DNA from: Streptomyces cyanogenus
Lineage (GTDB): Bacteria > Actinomycetota > Actinomycetes > Streptomycetales > Streptomycetaceae
Length of the DNA stretch: 64,000 nt
NCBI RefSeq assembly: GCF_017526105.1
Contig: NZ_CP071839.1
Location: 6,982,001-7,046,000 of the forward strand
Direction: 5' to 3'
Part shown: positions 8,013 to 16,733 of the stretch, one piece after another
Layout: each line of letters starts with the position of its first letter
Position numbering within the stretch: position 1 is the stretch's first letter
Notes under the pieces: model-generated
What the model was told of the DNA's origin: nothing
The model's database searches: none
Seen by the model: the letters and a program-made list of their open reading frames with translations, nothing else
Made by a program: the position numbers and the translations under genes

Positions 8013-9275
8013 TCAGGCCGGGTCCGTCACCTGGCGCCGGGTGGCCAGGACCACCAGCCCGCCGATCACGGCGACACCCATCAGAACCGCGCCGAAGATC
8101 GTGGCGCCGTTGGTCAGGCCCACGGCGTCGCTGAGGTAGCCGGCGGAGACCGGCAGGGCACCGGCCGGGATGTAACCACCCACGTTGAGTGCGGCGTTGG
8201 CCTCGGCCAGGCGCTGCGGCGGGATGCTGGAGTTGAGCAGCGACAGTCCGCCGAGCTGGCCCATGCCCTGGCCGGCGCCGGCCAGCAGCGCGGAGAGGAT
8301 GAGCACCGCCACCGCCGAGGTGTGCACGGCGACGACCAGCATGATCATGCTGAGCGTGGTGCTGACCGCGCCGGCCGTGAGGATGGTGCGGCGGCGCAGC
8401 CGCTGGACGGCGAACTGCACGCCCGTGGCGGCGAGGAACATCACGAACGCCATGGCGCCGGCGACGATCCGGTTGGTGGTGTCGAGCAGGCCGGACAGCA
8501 GCGAGGGACCGAGCGAGAGCACGAAGGACGTGGCGGTGATGCCGGGGGCGAACACCGCGATGCCCAGGGCGAGCTGACGGCCGTTGCCCTGCGGCACGCC
8601 GGGCACCCGGATCCAGGCGCCCTTGGCGCGCACCTCGGGACGGCGCACCGGCATACGCAGCACGCACAGCACCGCGGTGACCAGGAGCGCGGCCTCGACG
8701 ACGAAGACGGTCACGGTCGGGCCGGGCACCGTCTCGGAGAGCACGCCGGCGAGCAGCGGGCCGAGCCCGGCGCCGAAGACCATCGCGCAGGAGGCGAGCA
8801 GGGCGGCGATCCGCTTGCGCTCGGGTCCGGCGACGTCCGTCACGGCGGCCATGCCGGCCGAGACGACGGCACCGACCGCGATCCCGGTGAACAGCCGGGC
8901 CACGATCAGCGCGGCCACGCTGGCGGCGGTCGCGAAGATCGCGCACGCGGCGAGGGCGAGCACCAGGGCGGGCAGCAGGACGGGCTTGCGGCCGAGCCGG
9001 TCGGAGACCACGCCGGAGACCAGCAGCGAGCCGATGAGGCCGATGATGTAGAAGGCGAACACCACGGTCAGGGTGCCCTTGGAGAAGCCGATGTCGCGCT
9101 GCCACAGCACGTACAACGGCGTGGCCGCGTTCGAGAGCACGAAGACGGCGGTCACCGGCCATGCGGCCAGCCACACCCACCACAGGGGCGCGACGGATCG
9201 CCCGCCGGTGTCCGCGCGGTCTGTACGTCGCCTCCCGTCGATGGCCTGGACGGTTGCGGTCCGGGGCTCGGACAT
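8013..9275 (-). CDS. MFS transporter, drug-efflux type
   Basis: A 420-residue major facilitator protein with about 12 hydrophobic segments. It has the inter-helix 2-3 signature GVVSDRLGRKPVLL (family GxxxDRxGRR/K) and the motif-C-like ASCAMVFGAGLGPLLAG in helix 5. The start is ATG 9275, seven bases after GGGAGGA. Its promoter faces the ArsR-type regulator at 9387, and the pair look like an exporter under local repression, perhaps for a metabolite or signal made nearby. The substrate is unknown. Confidence 0.88.
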   Translation of the reverse strand: MSEPRTATVQAIDGRRRTDRADTGGRSVAPLWWVWLAAWPVTAVFVLSNAATPLYVLWQRDIGFSKGTLTVVFAFYIIGLIGSLLVSGVVSDRLGRKPVLLPALVLALAACAIFATAASVAALIVARLFTGIAVGAVVSAGMAAVTDVAGPERKRIAALLASCAMVFGAGLGPLLAGVLSETVPGPTVTVFVVEAALLVTAVLCVLRMPVRRPEVRAKGAWIRVPGVPQGNGRQLALGIAVFAPGITATSFVLSLGPSLLSGLLDTTNRIVAGAMAFVMFLAATGVQFAVQRLRRRTILTAGAVSTTLSMIMLVVAVHTSAVAVLILSALLAGAGQGMGQLGGLSLLNSSIPPQRLAEANAALNVGGYIPAGALPVSAGYLSDAVGLTNGATIFGAVLMGVAVIGGLVVLATRRQVTDPA

Positions 9276-9312
9276 GACTGTTCCTCCCGATCTTCCCTGC
9301 CGGCATCCAGCA

Positions 9313-9358
9313 GTACGAGTCAAGTCGAACTTAGCATGCAGTACGATCGAAGTCGTAC
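9313..9358. promoter_or_regulatory. Repeated operator candidate between the MFS and ArsR genes
   Basis: Two similar 19-base blocks beginning GTACGA (at 9313 and 9341) share the pattern GTACGA...AAGTCG. The second block has inverted ends, GTACGA and TCGTAC (9341-9358). They lie in the divergent gap between the exporter and the ArsR-type gene and may be the regulator's operators. Confidence 0.5.
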
Positions 9359-9386
9359 ATAGGAATGCCGTTATGAGGAGTTGCCT

Positions 9387-9764
9387 ATGCCCGCGCCCAC
9401 GGCCGCCGCGCCCGCCGTCAAGGTGTTCCCCGAGCCGCCCGACCTGCCGGAACCCCTGCCGGAGCCGGGGGTGGACGAGCTGCGTCTGGAGACCGTGCTC
9501 GGCGCGCTCAGCGATCCCCTGCGGCTGACGATCGTCCGCAAACTCCTCCTGGAGTCGGAGAACTTCGACCACTCCTGCGGCTGGTTCGGCTTCGACCGGC
9601 CCAAGTCGTCGCTCACCCATCACTTCAAGGCGCTGCGCGAGGCGGGGATCACGCGCCAGCGCCAGTACGGCCTGGAGCGTCGGAGCCACGTCCGGGTCGA
9701 CGACCTCAACGCCCGGTTCCCCGGCCTCCTCGACCTGGTGGCGGCCTGGACACCGCAGGCGTGA
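9387..9764 (+). CDS. ArsR-family winged-helix regulator
   Basis: A 125-residue regulator. After a Pro/Ala-rich N-terminal tail (residues 1-30) comes an ArsR-like winged helix: ETVLGALSDPLRLTIVRKLL, then FGFDRPKSSLTHHFKALREAGI and the wing TRQRQYGLERRSHVR. No Cys metal-binding motif is seen at the recognition helix, so it probably senses an organic ligand or works without one. The start is ATG 9387, six bases after GAGGAG. It is divergent from the MFS exporter and is the likely repressor of that gene. Confidence 0.85.
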   Translation: MPAPTAAAPAVKVFPEPPDLPEPLPEPGVDELRLETVLGALSDPLRLTIVRKLLLESENFDHSCGWFGFDRPKSSLTHHFKALREAGITRQRQYGLERRSHVRVDDLNARFPGLLDLVAAWTPQA

Positions 9765-9879
9765 CGGCACCTGGCGGGGCCGAGCCTGGCGACGTGGAGG
9801 ACTACTGCACCCCCGACCACTACGCCACCTCGGACCTGACCGACTTCGACCGCCGACCCACCGTGCCGGGGGCCGCGGT

Positions 9880-10083
9880 TCAGCCGGGCCTGCGGCTCTC
9901 GGCGGCGGCGAACAGGGCCAGCGCCAGCAGGATCAACGCGATGCTCGCGTAGATCTCGTAGCCGTCGAGGACCCCCCACCGCAGGGTGATGCCCCAGTGC
10001 AGCCTGCCCGTGATCTCGTACGCCAGACCGCCGGTGCCCTGCATCAGGGCGAGAAACCCGAGAAACTCCAGCAAACGCTTCAT
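9880..10083 (-). CDS. Small membrane protein of unknown function
   Basis: 67 residues with two predicted membrane helices (residues 4-24 and 45-63) joined by a polar loop (YEITGRLHWGITLRWG). I chose ATG 10083 with GAGAG upstream because the longer frame to 10254 adds an Arg-rich, unlikely N-terminus. Codon use is typical for the genome. It is convergent with the ArsR gene and divergent from the histidine kinase. I do not recognise the family. Confidence 0.6.
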   Translation of the reverse strand: MKRLLEFLGFLALMQGTGGLAYEITGRLHWGITLRWGVLDGYEIYASIALILLALALFAAAESRRPG

Positions 10084-10283
10084 GGAACGACTCTCGCCCC
10101 GCGGCCTGCCGCCACGCATCGGCCGCGGGGCGAGCCAACGGTGCCGAAAGGCCGTGCCCCGGCCGGTGGCCGGTCGCCGAAAGTCCACCGTGGTGCGACT
10201 TCGGTCGACGATCCCGGTCCTCCGGTAGCGATCGTGGGCACGGGGCGACGACACGGCGCCGACAGTGCGTAGATTGGCCGACC

Positions 10284-11543
10284 GTGAGCACAGACGAGTG
10301 GGCGCGGGCGCCGAAGGTATTCACGGGCCGCCGGTGGCTGTTCCCCTCCGCGCTGGTACACGAACTGGACCCGGACGCCGCGGCCTCCGGCCGGCGGCCC
10401 CGGCGCACGGCGCGCGACTGGGTGGTCGACTTCTTCTGCTTCCTGCTGGCCGTGCTGATCGGCCTGCTGAGCGCGGACAGCATGCGGCAGGAGGACCTGC
10501 CGGACGGCTACGCCGCCCTCGACCAGGCGCTGGGCGCACTCGCCTGCGGCGCGGTGTGGCTGCGGCGCCGGTGGCCGGTCGGCCTCGCCGTGGCGTTGGT
10601 GCCGGTCGCCTTCCTGTCCAACACCGCGGGCGGCGCGGGCGTGGTCGCCCTCTTCACGCTCGCCGTGCACCGGCCCCTCCGGTACGTGGCCTGGGCGGGC
10701 GGGGCGTCCGTGGCGCTGGTCCCGGTCTTCTTCTGGCTGCGGCCCGACCCCGACGTGCCGTACGTCGTGGCGGTCGCCTCGGGCGTGCTGCTCACCGCAG
10801 CGATGGTCGGCTGGGGCATGTTCGTACGGTCCAAACGGCAGCTCGTGCTGAGCCTGCGCGACCGCGCCCGGCACGCGGAGACCGAGGCCCGGCTGCGGGC
10901 CGAGCAGGCCCAGCGGCTGGCCCGCGAGGCCATCGCCCGCGAGATGCACGACGTGCTCGCCCACCGGCTCACCCTGCTGAGCGTGCACGCGGGCGCCCTG
11001 GAGTTCCGGCCGGACGCGCCGCGCGAGGAGGTCGCGCGGGCCGCCGGGGTGATCCGGGAGAGCGCCCACGAGGCCCTGCAGGACCTGCGGGAGATCATCG
11101 GGGTGCTGCGGGCCGGCGAGGCCGACGAGCCGCCCGGCGGGCGCCCGCAGCCGACGCTGGCCGCACTGGACGCCCTCGTCGCCGAGTGCCGCGAGGCCGG
11201 CATGAACGTCGCCCTCGACCACCGCGTCGCCGACCCGGCCGCCGTCCCTGCCTCCGTCGGCCGCACCGCCTACCGCATCGCCCAGGAGGCCCTGACCAAC
11301 GCCCGTAAACACGCCCCCGGCACCGACGTCACCGTCCGTCTCGCCGGCACCCCCGGCGACGGCCTCACGGTCACCGTCACCAACCCCGCCCCGTCCTCCG
11401 AGGTACCGCCCGTCCCCGGCTCCGGCCAGGGCCTGATCGGCCTCACCGAACGCGCCTCGCTGGCCGGGGGACACCTGGAACACGGCACGCGACCGGACGG
11501 CGGTTTCGAGGTACGGGGGTGGCTGCCGTGGCCGCGCACCTGA
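10284..11543 (+). CDS. Two-component sensor histidine kinase, NarL/DesK type
   Basis: A 419-residue kinase. Residues 45-185 contain about five membrane segments. A coiled-coil linker rich in Ala, Glu and Arg follows. The HisKA_3 dimerisation helix carries the phospho-His in EMHDVLAHRLTLLSVHAG (about residue 222), and the HATPase region shows AQEALTNARKHAPG (N box) and GSGQGLIGLTERA (G box). The start is GTG 10284 without a strong Shine-Dalgarno sequence, perhaps leaderless. The partner response regulator lies 117 bp downstream. The stimulus is unknown. Confidence 0.9.
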   Translation: MSTDEWARAPKVFTGRRWLFPSALVHELDPDAAASGRRPRRTARDWVVDFFCFLLAVLIGLLSADSMRQEDLPDGYAALDQALGALACGAVWLRRRWPVGLAVALVPVAFLSNTAGGAGVVALFTLAVHRPLRYVAWAGGASVALVPVFFWLRPDPDVPYVVAVASGVLLTAAMVGWGMFVRSKRQLVLSLRDRARHAETEARLRAEQAQRLAREAIAREMHDVLAHRLTLLSVHAGALEFRPDAPREEVARAAGVIRESAHEALQDLREIIGVLRAGEADEPPGGRPQPTLAALDALVAECREAGMNVALDHRVADPAAVPASVGRTAYRIAQEALTNARKHAPGTDVTVRLAGTPGDGLTVTVTNPAPSSEVPPVPGSGQGLIGLTERASLAGGHLEHGTRPDGGFEVRGWLPWPRT

Positions 11544-11660
11544 GCCCCACGGCCGCCGCCCACCGCCCCGCGCCCCACACGCGGCGCCCGGCCGGCACAC
11601 GGGCGCCCTCGCTCCAGGCAGCCTGCCGCCCCGACTCCCCACCCGTGATTACGTAACCCC

Positions 11661-12341
11661 ATGACTGCGACGCCGATCAGACTGCTGCTCGTGGACGACG
11701 ACCCCCTCGTACGCGCCGGACTGGCGCTGATGATCGGCGGGGCCGAGGACATCGAGATCGTCGGGGAGGCCGCCGACGGTGCGCAGGCGGAGGACCTGGT
11801 ACGGCGGGCCCGGCCGGACGTCGTGCTGATGGACATCAGGATGCCGTCGGTGGACGGGATCACCGCGACGCGGCGGCTGCGCGCGCGGCCGGAGGCGCCG
11901 CAGGTCGTGGTGCTGACCACCTTCCACGCCGACGAACAGGTGCTGCACGCCCTGCGCGCCGGTGCCGCCGGCTTCGTGCTCAAGGACACCCCGCCCGCCG
12001 AGATCGTCGACGCCGTACGCCGGGTCGCGGCCGGCGAGCCGGTCCTGTCGCCCGCCGTCACGCGGCAGTTGATGCGGCACGCGGCCGGCAGCGCCGCCGA
12101 CTCCCGGCGGACCCGTGCGCGCGAACGGCTCGCCGTCCTCAACGACCGCGAACGCGAGGTCGCCGTCGCCGTCGGGCGCGGCCTCGCCAACGCCGGGATC
12201 GCCGCGGAACTCTTCATGAGCGTGGCCACCGTCAAGGCGCACGTCTCCCGCATCCTCGCCAAGCTCGGCCTGGACAACCGTGTCCAGATCGCCCTGCTCG
12301 CCTACGACGCGGGCCTGTTGGACGGCGAGGCGGGGCACTGA
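11661..12341 (+). CDS. NarL/LuxR-type response regulator
   Basis: A 226-residue response regulator. The receiver domain (1-120) has the acidic pair in LLLVDDDPLVRAG, phosphoacceptor Asp in PDVVLMDIRMPSVDG, and the conserved Lys in GFVLKDTPP. A LuxR-type helix-turn-helix follows at the C-terminus (LNDREREVAVAVGRGLANAGIA, then MSVATVKAHVSRIL). It is the cognate partner of the sensor kinase just upstream, with all catalytic residues intact. No Shine-Dalgarno sequence is evident at ATG 11661. Targets are unknown. Confidence 0.93.
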   Translation: MTATPIRLLLVDDDPLVRAGLALMIGGAEDIEIVGEAADGAQAEDLVRRARPDVVLMDIRMPSVDGITATRRLRARPEAPQVVVLTTFHADEQVLHALRAGAAGFVLKDTPPAEIVDAVRRVAAGEPVLSPAVTRQLMRHAAGSAADSRRTRARERLAVLNDREREVAVAVGRGLANAGIAAELFMSVATVKAHVSRILAKLGLDNRVQIALLAYDAGLLDGEAGH

Positions 12342-12412
12342 CCGGACGCCGTGCGCGTTGTCCGGGTACCACCAGCTGTCCGCGACCTCGGGGCCGTCCG
12401 TAAGGGGAGCAC

Positions 12413-13597
12413 ATGGAACCAGTGACAGACCTGACGCAGTACGGTGACGCGCTCCACCGGGACCCGCACCCGGTCTACGCACGGCTGCGCGAACAGGGCC
12501 CCGTCCACCGGGTCCGGCTCGCCACGCCGGGCGGCCCCTGGGAGACCTGGCTGGTCGTGGGGTACGGGGAGGCCCGGGCCGCCCTCGCCGACCCCCGGCT
12601 GGCCAAGGACACCGCCAGGATCGGCGAGGTGCCGCTGGACGAGCAGCTGATCGGCAAGTACCTGCTGACGGCCGACCCGCCGCAGCACACGCGCCTGCGC
12701 GGCCTGGTCGCGCGCGCGTTCACCATGCGCCGGGTCGAGCAACTCCGCCCGAGGATCCAGCAGATCACCGACGAACTGCTCGACGACATGCTGCCGCGCG
12801 GCCGCGCCGACCTCATAGGCTCCCTCGCCTACCCGCTGCCGGTCACGGTCATCTGCGAGCTGCTCGGCGTCCCCCAGGTGGACCGCGCGGAGTTCAGGAA
12901 GATGTCCGCGGAGGTCGTCGCGCCGACCGGCGAGGACAGCGAGCGCGCCGCGACCGTCCGCTTCGCCGAGTACCTCACCGAGCTGATCGAGGACAAGCGC
13001 CGCGCCGGGCCCACGGACGACCTGCTGAGCGACCTGATCCGCACCACCGCCGAGGACGGCGACCGGCTCTCCCCGCAGGAGCTGCGCGGCCTGGCCTACC
13101 TGCTGCTCATCGCCGGCCACGAGACCACGGTCAACCTCATCGGCAACGCGGTCCTCGCCCTGCTCGCCCACCCCGCCCAACTGGCGGCCCTCCGCGCCGA
13201 CACGACCCTCCTCGGCGCGGCGGTGGAGGAGACGCTGCGCTGGGACGGCCCGGCGCACAACGCCACCTACCGGTACGCCGCCGAACCGCTGGAGATCGCG
13301 GGCACCCGGATCGCACAGAACGAGGGCGTGCTGGTCGGCCTCACCGCCGCCCACCGCGACCCCGCCCGGTACGCCGAGCCGGACCGCTTCGACATCCGCC
13401 GCGACACCGGCGGCCACCTGGCCTTCGGCCACGGCATCCACTACTGCCTCGGCGCACCCCTGGCCCGCCTGGAGGGCCGCATCGCGATCGGCACCCTTCT
13501 GGAACGGGCTCCCGGCCTCGCCCTGGACGGCGAGCCGGGGGAGTGGCTGCCGGGCCTGCTGATGCGCGGCGTGCGCAGCCTGCCGGTGCGCTGGTAG
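12413..13597 (+). CDS. Cytochrome P450
   Basis: A 394-residue soluble bacterial P450. The heme-binding loop is FGHGIHYCLGAPLARLE with ligand Cys345. The I-helix oxygen-binding motif is LIAGHETTVN, the K-helix ExxR is EETLRWDGP, and the meander shows AEPDRFDIRRDTGGH. The start is ATG 12413, directly after GGGGAGCAC. It resembles the CYP105/CYP107 families used in secondary metabolism. No ferredoxin gene is adjacent, so it must borrow redox partners. It lies alone between a two-component system and a convergent dehydrogenase; the substrate cannot be inferred. Confidence 0.92.
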   Translation: MEPVTDLTQYGDALHRDPHPVYARLREQGPVHRVRLATPGGPWETWLVVGYGEARAALADPRLAKDTARIGEVPLDEQLIGKYLLTADPPQHTRLRGLVARAFTMRRVEQLRPRIQQITDELLDDMLPRGRADLIGSLAYPLPVTVICELLGVPQVDRAEFRKMSAEVVAPTGEDSERAATVRFAEYLTELIEDKRRAGPTDDLLSDLIRTTAEDGDRLSPQELRGLAYLLLIAGHETTVNLIGNAVLALLAHPAQLAALRADTTLLGAAVEETLRWDGPAHNATYRYAAEPLEIAGTRIAQNEGVLVGLTAAHRDPARYAEPDRFDIRRDTGGHLAFGHGIHYCLGAPLARLEGRIAIGTLLERAPGLALDGEPGEWLPGLLMRGVRSLPVRW

Positions 13598-13631
13598 CGG
13601 CGCGGGGGCCGCCCCGGTGGTCGTACGGGCC

Positions 13632-14654
13632 TCAGCCGTACGACGTCCCCGCGCCGCCCGGGATCTCCGCGAGCGGCACCCGGCGCCGCTCGCGGCGGGA
13701 GCGTTCGCAGGCCTCGGCGATCCGCAGCGCCTGCAACGCCTCCCGGCCGTCACAGGGGTTGGCGCGCTCGCCGCGCAGGACCTCCACGAAGGCGTTCAGC
13801 TCGGCCTCGTACGCGGGTCCGAACCGCTCCAGGAAGCCCCTCCACGGCTTGTCCGCGGGCGGCGGCCCGCTCGGCTCGGTGGACGCGAGGGGCGTCCGGT
13901 CGTCCAGGCCCACCACCACGGTGTCCCGCTCCCCGGCCAGCTCCATCCGGACGTCGTACCCGGCGCCGTTCATCCGGGTCGCCGTCGCCGTGGCCAGCGT
14001 GCCGTCGTCCAGCGTGAGCAGCGCCGCGCCCGTGGCGACGTCCCCGGCCTCCCGGAACATCGCGGGACCGCCGTCCGAGCCGGTGGCGTACACGTCGGCC
14101 ACCTCCCGGCCGGTCACCCAGCGCAGCACGTCGAAGTCGTGGATCAGCGTGTCCCGGAACAGCCCGCCGGACAGCGGCAGCCACTCGGCCGGGGGAGGGG
14201 ACTGGTCGCAGGTCATGGCCCGCACGGTGTGCAGCCGGCCGAGCCGGCCGCTGCGGACGGCCTCCCGGGCGCCGGCGTAGCCCGCGTCGAACCGCCGCTG
14301 GAAGCCCATCTGCAGGACCGTGCCGGCCGTCTCCACCTCGGCCAGCGCGTGCAGTGTGCCCGGCAGGTCCAGCGCGATCGGCTTCTCGCAGAACACCGGC
14401 AGGCCCAGGCGGGCCGCCCGGCCGATGTACTCGGCGTGGGCCGCCGTCGCGGTGGTGATCACCACCGCGTCCACGCCCCAGCGGAAGATCTCGTCCACGC
14501 CCGGCGCCGCCGTCTCGCCCAGCCGGTGCGCCAGCTCCTGCGCCCGCGCCGGCTCAGCGTCCGTCAGGATCAGGGAACCGACCTCGCGGTGACGGCTGAG
14601 CGTCCTCGCGTGAAGGGTGCCGATGCGGCCTGTACCGATGACCCCGATGCGCAT
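13632..14654 (-). CDS. Gfo/Idh/MocA oxidoreductase, inositol-2-dehydrogenase-like
   Basis: A 340-residue NAD(P)-dependent dehydrogenase. The N-terminal Rossmann motif is MRIGVIGTGRIGTLHAR, followed by the family catalytic motif VFCEKPIALDL (EKP) and the C-terminal dehydrogenase segment GGLFRDTLIHDFDVLRWVTG, where the D-x-x-x-H residues act in hydride transfer. Such enzymes oxidise myo-inositol or related cyclitols and sugars. It is divergent from the GntR gene, with a TGTCCGGACA operator in the shared promoter. It therefore probably belongs to the same regulon as the sugar ABC transporter downstream. Confidence 0.88.
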   Translation of the reverse strand: MRIGVIGTGRIGTLHARTLSRHREVGSLILTDAEPARAQELAHRLGETAAPGVDEIFRWGVDAVVITTATAAHAEYIGRAARLGLPVFCEKPIALDLPGTLHALAEVETAGTVLQMGFQRRFDAGYAGAREAVRSGRLGRLHTVRAMTCDQSPPPAEWLPLSGGLFRDTLIHDFDVLRWVTGREVADVYATGSDGGPAMFREAGDVATGAALLTLDDGTLATATATRMNGAGYDVRMELAGERDTVVVGLDDRTPLASTEPSGPPPADKPWRGFLERFGPAYEAELNAFVEVLRGERANPCDGREALQALRIAEACERSRRERRRVPLAEIPGGAGTSYG

Positions 14655-14696
14655 GGAATCAAAGTGAGGGCGGACCCCGTACGCTGTCAATGTGTA

Positions 14697-14706
14697 TGTC
14701 CGGACA
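14697..14706. promoter_or_regulatory. GntR operator, divergent promoter
   Basis: The perfect palindrome TGTCCGGACA lies inside the 13-mer ATGTCCGGACAAT, which recurs exactly at 15555-15567 before the ABC operon. It sits between the divergent dehydrogenase and GntR genes. Confidence 0.75.
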
Positions 14707-14757
14707 ATCGGACTACACGACTTCCCGTCAACCAGGCACGGGACTACGCTCGGGCCC

Positions 14758-15522
14758 GTGCCGAAACCAGATGTGGACCCGACCGTGTCGCTCGACCTCC
14801 GTGTGGACCGTAGCTCCCCGGTGCCCCTGTACTTCCAGCTGTCCCAGCAGCTGGAGGCCGCCATCGAGCAGGGCAGCCTCACCCCGGGCAGCCTGCTGGG
14901 CAACGAGATCGAGCTGGCCGCGCGGCTCGGCCTGTCCCGGCCGACCGTCCGCCAGGCCATCCAGTCCCTCGTCGACAAGGGGCTCCTCGTCCGGCGCCGG
15001 GGCGTGGGCACCCAGGTCGTGCACAGCCAGGTCAAACGCCCCCTGGAGCTGAGCAGCCTCTACGACGACCTGGAGGCGGCAGGCCAGCGCCCCGCGACCA
15101 AGGTGCTGGTCAACACGGTCGTCCCGGCCTCGGCCGGGGTCGCCGCCGCGCTCGGCGTGGCCGAGGGCGGCGACGTGCACCGCATCGAGCGGCTCCGCCT
15201 CGCGCACGGCGAACCGATGGCGTACCTGATCAACCACCTGCCGCCCGGCCTGCTCGACCTCGACACCGGCCAGCTGGAGGCCACCGGCCTGTACCGGCTG
15301 ATGCGCTCGGCCGGGATCACCCTGCACAGCGCCCGCCAGTCCATCGGCGCCCGCGGCGCCACGGCCGCCGAGGCCGAGCGGCTCGGCGAGGCCGAGGGGG
15401 CACCGCTGCTGACCATGCAGCGCACCACCTTCGACGACACCGGCCGTGCGGTCGAGTTCGGCGATCACACCTACCGGCCGAGCCGCTACTCCTTCGAGTT
15501 CCAGCTGCTCGTACGGCCGTGA
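14758..15522 (+). CDS. GntR/HutC-family regulator of the sugar operon
   Basis: A 254-residue GntR regulator. The winged helix occupies residues 12-80 (PVPLYFQLSQQLEAAIEQG, then ELAARLGLSRPTVRQAIQSLVDKGLL) and a UTRA effector domain follows (VHRIERLRLAHGEPMAYLI). The start is GTG 14758; the frame continues to 14692 but that extension would cross the operator. The gene lies between two copies of the same 13-base palindromic site, so it probably represses itself, the divergent dehydrogenase and the ABC operon until a sugar or cyclitol binds. The ligand is inferred from the neighbours only. Confidence 0.88.
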   Translation: MPKPDVDPTVSLDLRVDRSSPVPLYFQLSQQLEAAIEQGSLTPGSLLGNEIELAARLGLSRPTVRQAIQSLVDKGLLVRRRGVGTQVVHSQVKRPLELSSLYDDLEAAGQRPATKVLVNTVVPASAGVAAALGVAEGGDVHRIERLRLAHGEPMAYLINHLPPGLLDLDTGQLEATGLYRLMRSAGITLHSARQSIGARGATAAEAERLGEAEGAPLLTMQRTTFDDTGRAVEFGDHTYRPSRYSFEFQLLVRP

Positions 15523-15555
15523 CGGACGCCCCCCGGGGGCCCGTCTCCGCCACAA

Positions 15556-15565
15556 TGTCCGGACA
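15556..15565. promoter_or_regulatory. GntR operator before the ABC sugar operon
   Basis: A second TGTCCGGACA palindrome within the identical 13-mer (15555-15567), 164 bp upstream of the substrate-binding protein start and just after the GntR stop. Confidence 0.75.
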
Positions 15566-15728
15566 ATGTGACCGGAGCGCGGTCCCCGGTCGTGTCATGC
15601 CTGTTCCCTGTGTTCGATACTGAAGTGTTTGGGGCTGGTGAGGTCGCCGCCGGGACACACCGACGGCGAGGTCGCCCGCCCCTTACGCACGTTCCAGAGC
15701 AAGAGCACAGCGAGAAGGGCACGGCCTC

Positions 15729-16733
15729 GTGGCACGGTTTCGGACCTGGGTAGGCATAGCACTGGCGGGGGCACTCTCCGTGTCCCTGGCGGCATGCAGC
15801 AGCACCGGAGGCAAGCGGGCGGAGGACGCCCGCAAGGCCGCCGCCGCCCAGGGCAGGGCGGCGGTGAACACCCCCCGCTGGACCTTCGCGATGATCACCC
15901 ACTCCGGGGACGGCGACACCTTCTGGGACATCGTGCAGAGCGGTGCGAAGCAGGCCGCCGTCAAGGACAACATCAACTTCCTGTACTCGCACGACGACGA
16001 GGCCCAGCAGCAGGCCCAGCTGGTGGACGCGGCCGTGGACAAGAAGGTCGACGGCATCATCGTCACCCTCGCCAAGCCGGACGCCCTGAAGGCCGCCGTG
16101 GCCCGCGCCGAGAAGGCCGGCATCCCGGTGATCACCGTGAACTCCGGCTCCGGGGAGTCCAAGGCCTTCGGCGCGCTCACCCACATCGGCCAGGACGAGA
16201 CCGTGGCCGGCGAGGCGGTCGGTGACGAGCTGAACAAGCGCGGGCGGAAGAAGGCCCTGTGCGTGCTGCACGAGCAGGGCAACGTCGGCCACGAGCAGCG
16301 CTGCGACGGCGTCGCCAAGACCTTCCGCGGCACGCTGCGCAAGCTGTACGTCAACGGCACCAACATGCCCGACGTGCAGTCCGCGGTCGAGGCCAAGCTC
16401 CAGGCCGACCGGTCCATCGACTCCGTCGTCACCCTCGGCGCGCCCTACGCCGACACCGCCGTGAAGGCGAGGACGGACGCGGGCAGCAAGGCCGAGATCG
16501 ACACCTTCGACCTGAACGCCAAGGTCGCGGCCTCGCTGGAGGACGGCACCCTCGGCTTCGCCGTGGACCAGCAGCCGTACCTCCAGGGCTACCAGGCCGT
16601 CGACCTGCTGTGGCTCTACAAGTACAACGGCGACGTCCTCGGCGGCGGCAGGCCGGTCCTGACCGGCCCGCAGATCGTCACCAAGGACCAGGCGTCCGCG
16701 CTGGCGGAGTACACCGATCGGGGCACCCGATGA
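15729..16733 (+). CDS. ABC transporter substrate-binding lipoprotein (CUT2-type sugar)
   Basis: A 334-residue periplasmic-binding protein of the ribose/inositol type. The signal peptide ends in a lipobox, SLAACSS, with lipidated Cys23. The mature part shows WTFAMITHSGDGDTFWD, AAVDKKVDGIIVTLAKPD and HIGQDETVAGEAVGDEL, as in RbsB-like proteins. The start is GTG 15729 with AGAAGGG upstream. The stop overlaps the permease start (ATGA). It is the first gene of a three-gene transporter operon under the GntR operator. Confidence 0.92.
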   Translation: MARFRTWVGIALAGALSVSLAACSSTGGKRAEDARKAAAAQGRAAVNTPRWTFAMITHSGDGDTFWDIVQSGAKQAAVKDNINFLYSHDDEAQQQAQLVDAAVDKKVDGIIVTLAKPDALKAAVARAEKAGIPVITVNSGSGESKAFGALTHIGQDETVAGEAVGDELNKRGRKKALCVLHEQGNVGHEQRCDGVAKTFRGTLRKLYVNGTNMPDVQSAVEAKLQADRSIDSVVTLGAPYADTAVKARTDAGSKAEIDTFDLNAKVAASLEDGTLGFAVDQQPYLQGYQAVDLLWLYKYNGDVLGGGRPVLTGPQIVTKDQASALAEYTDRGTR

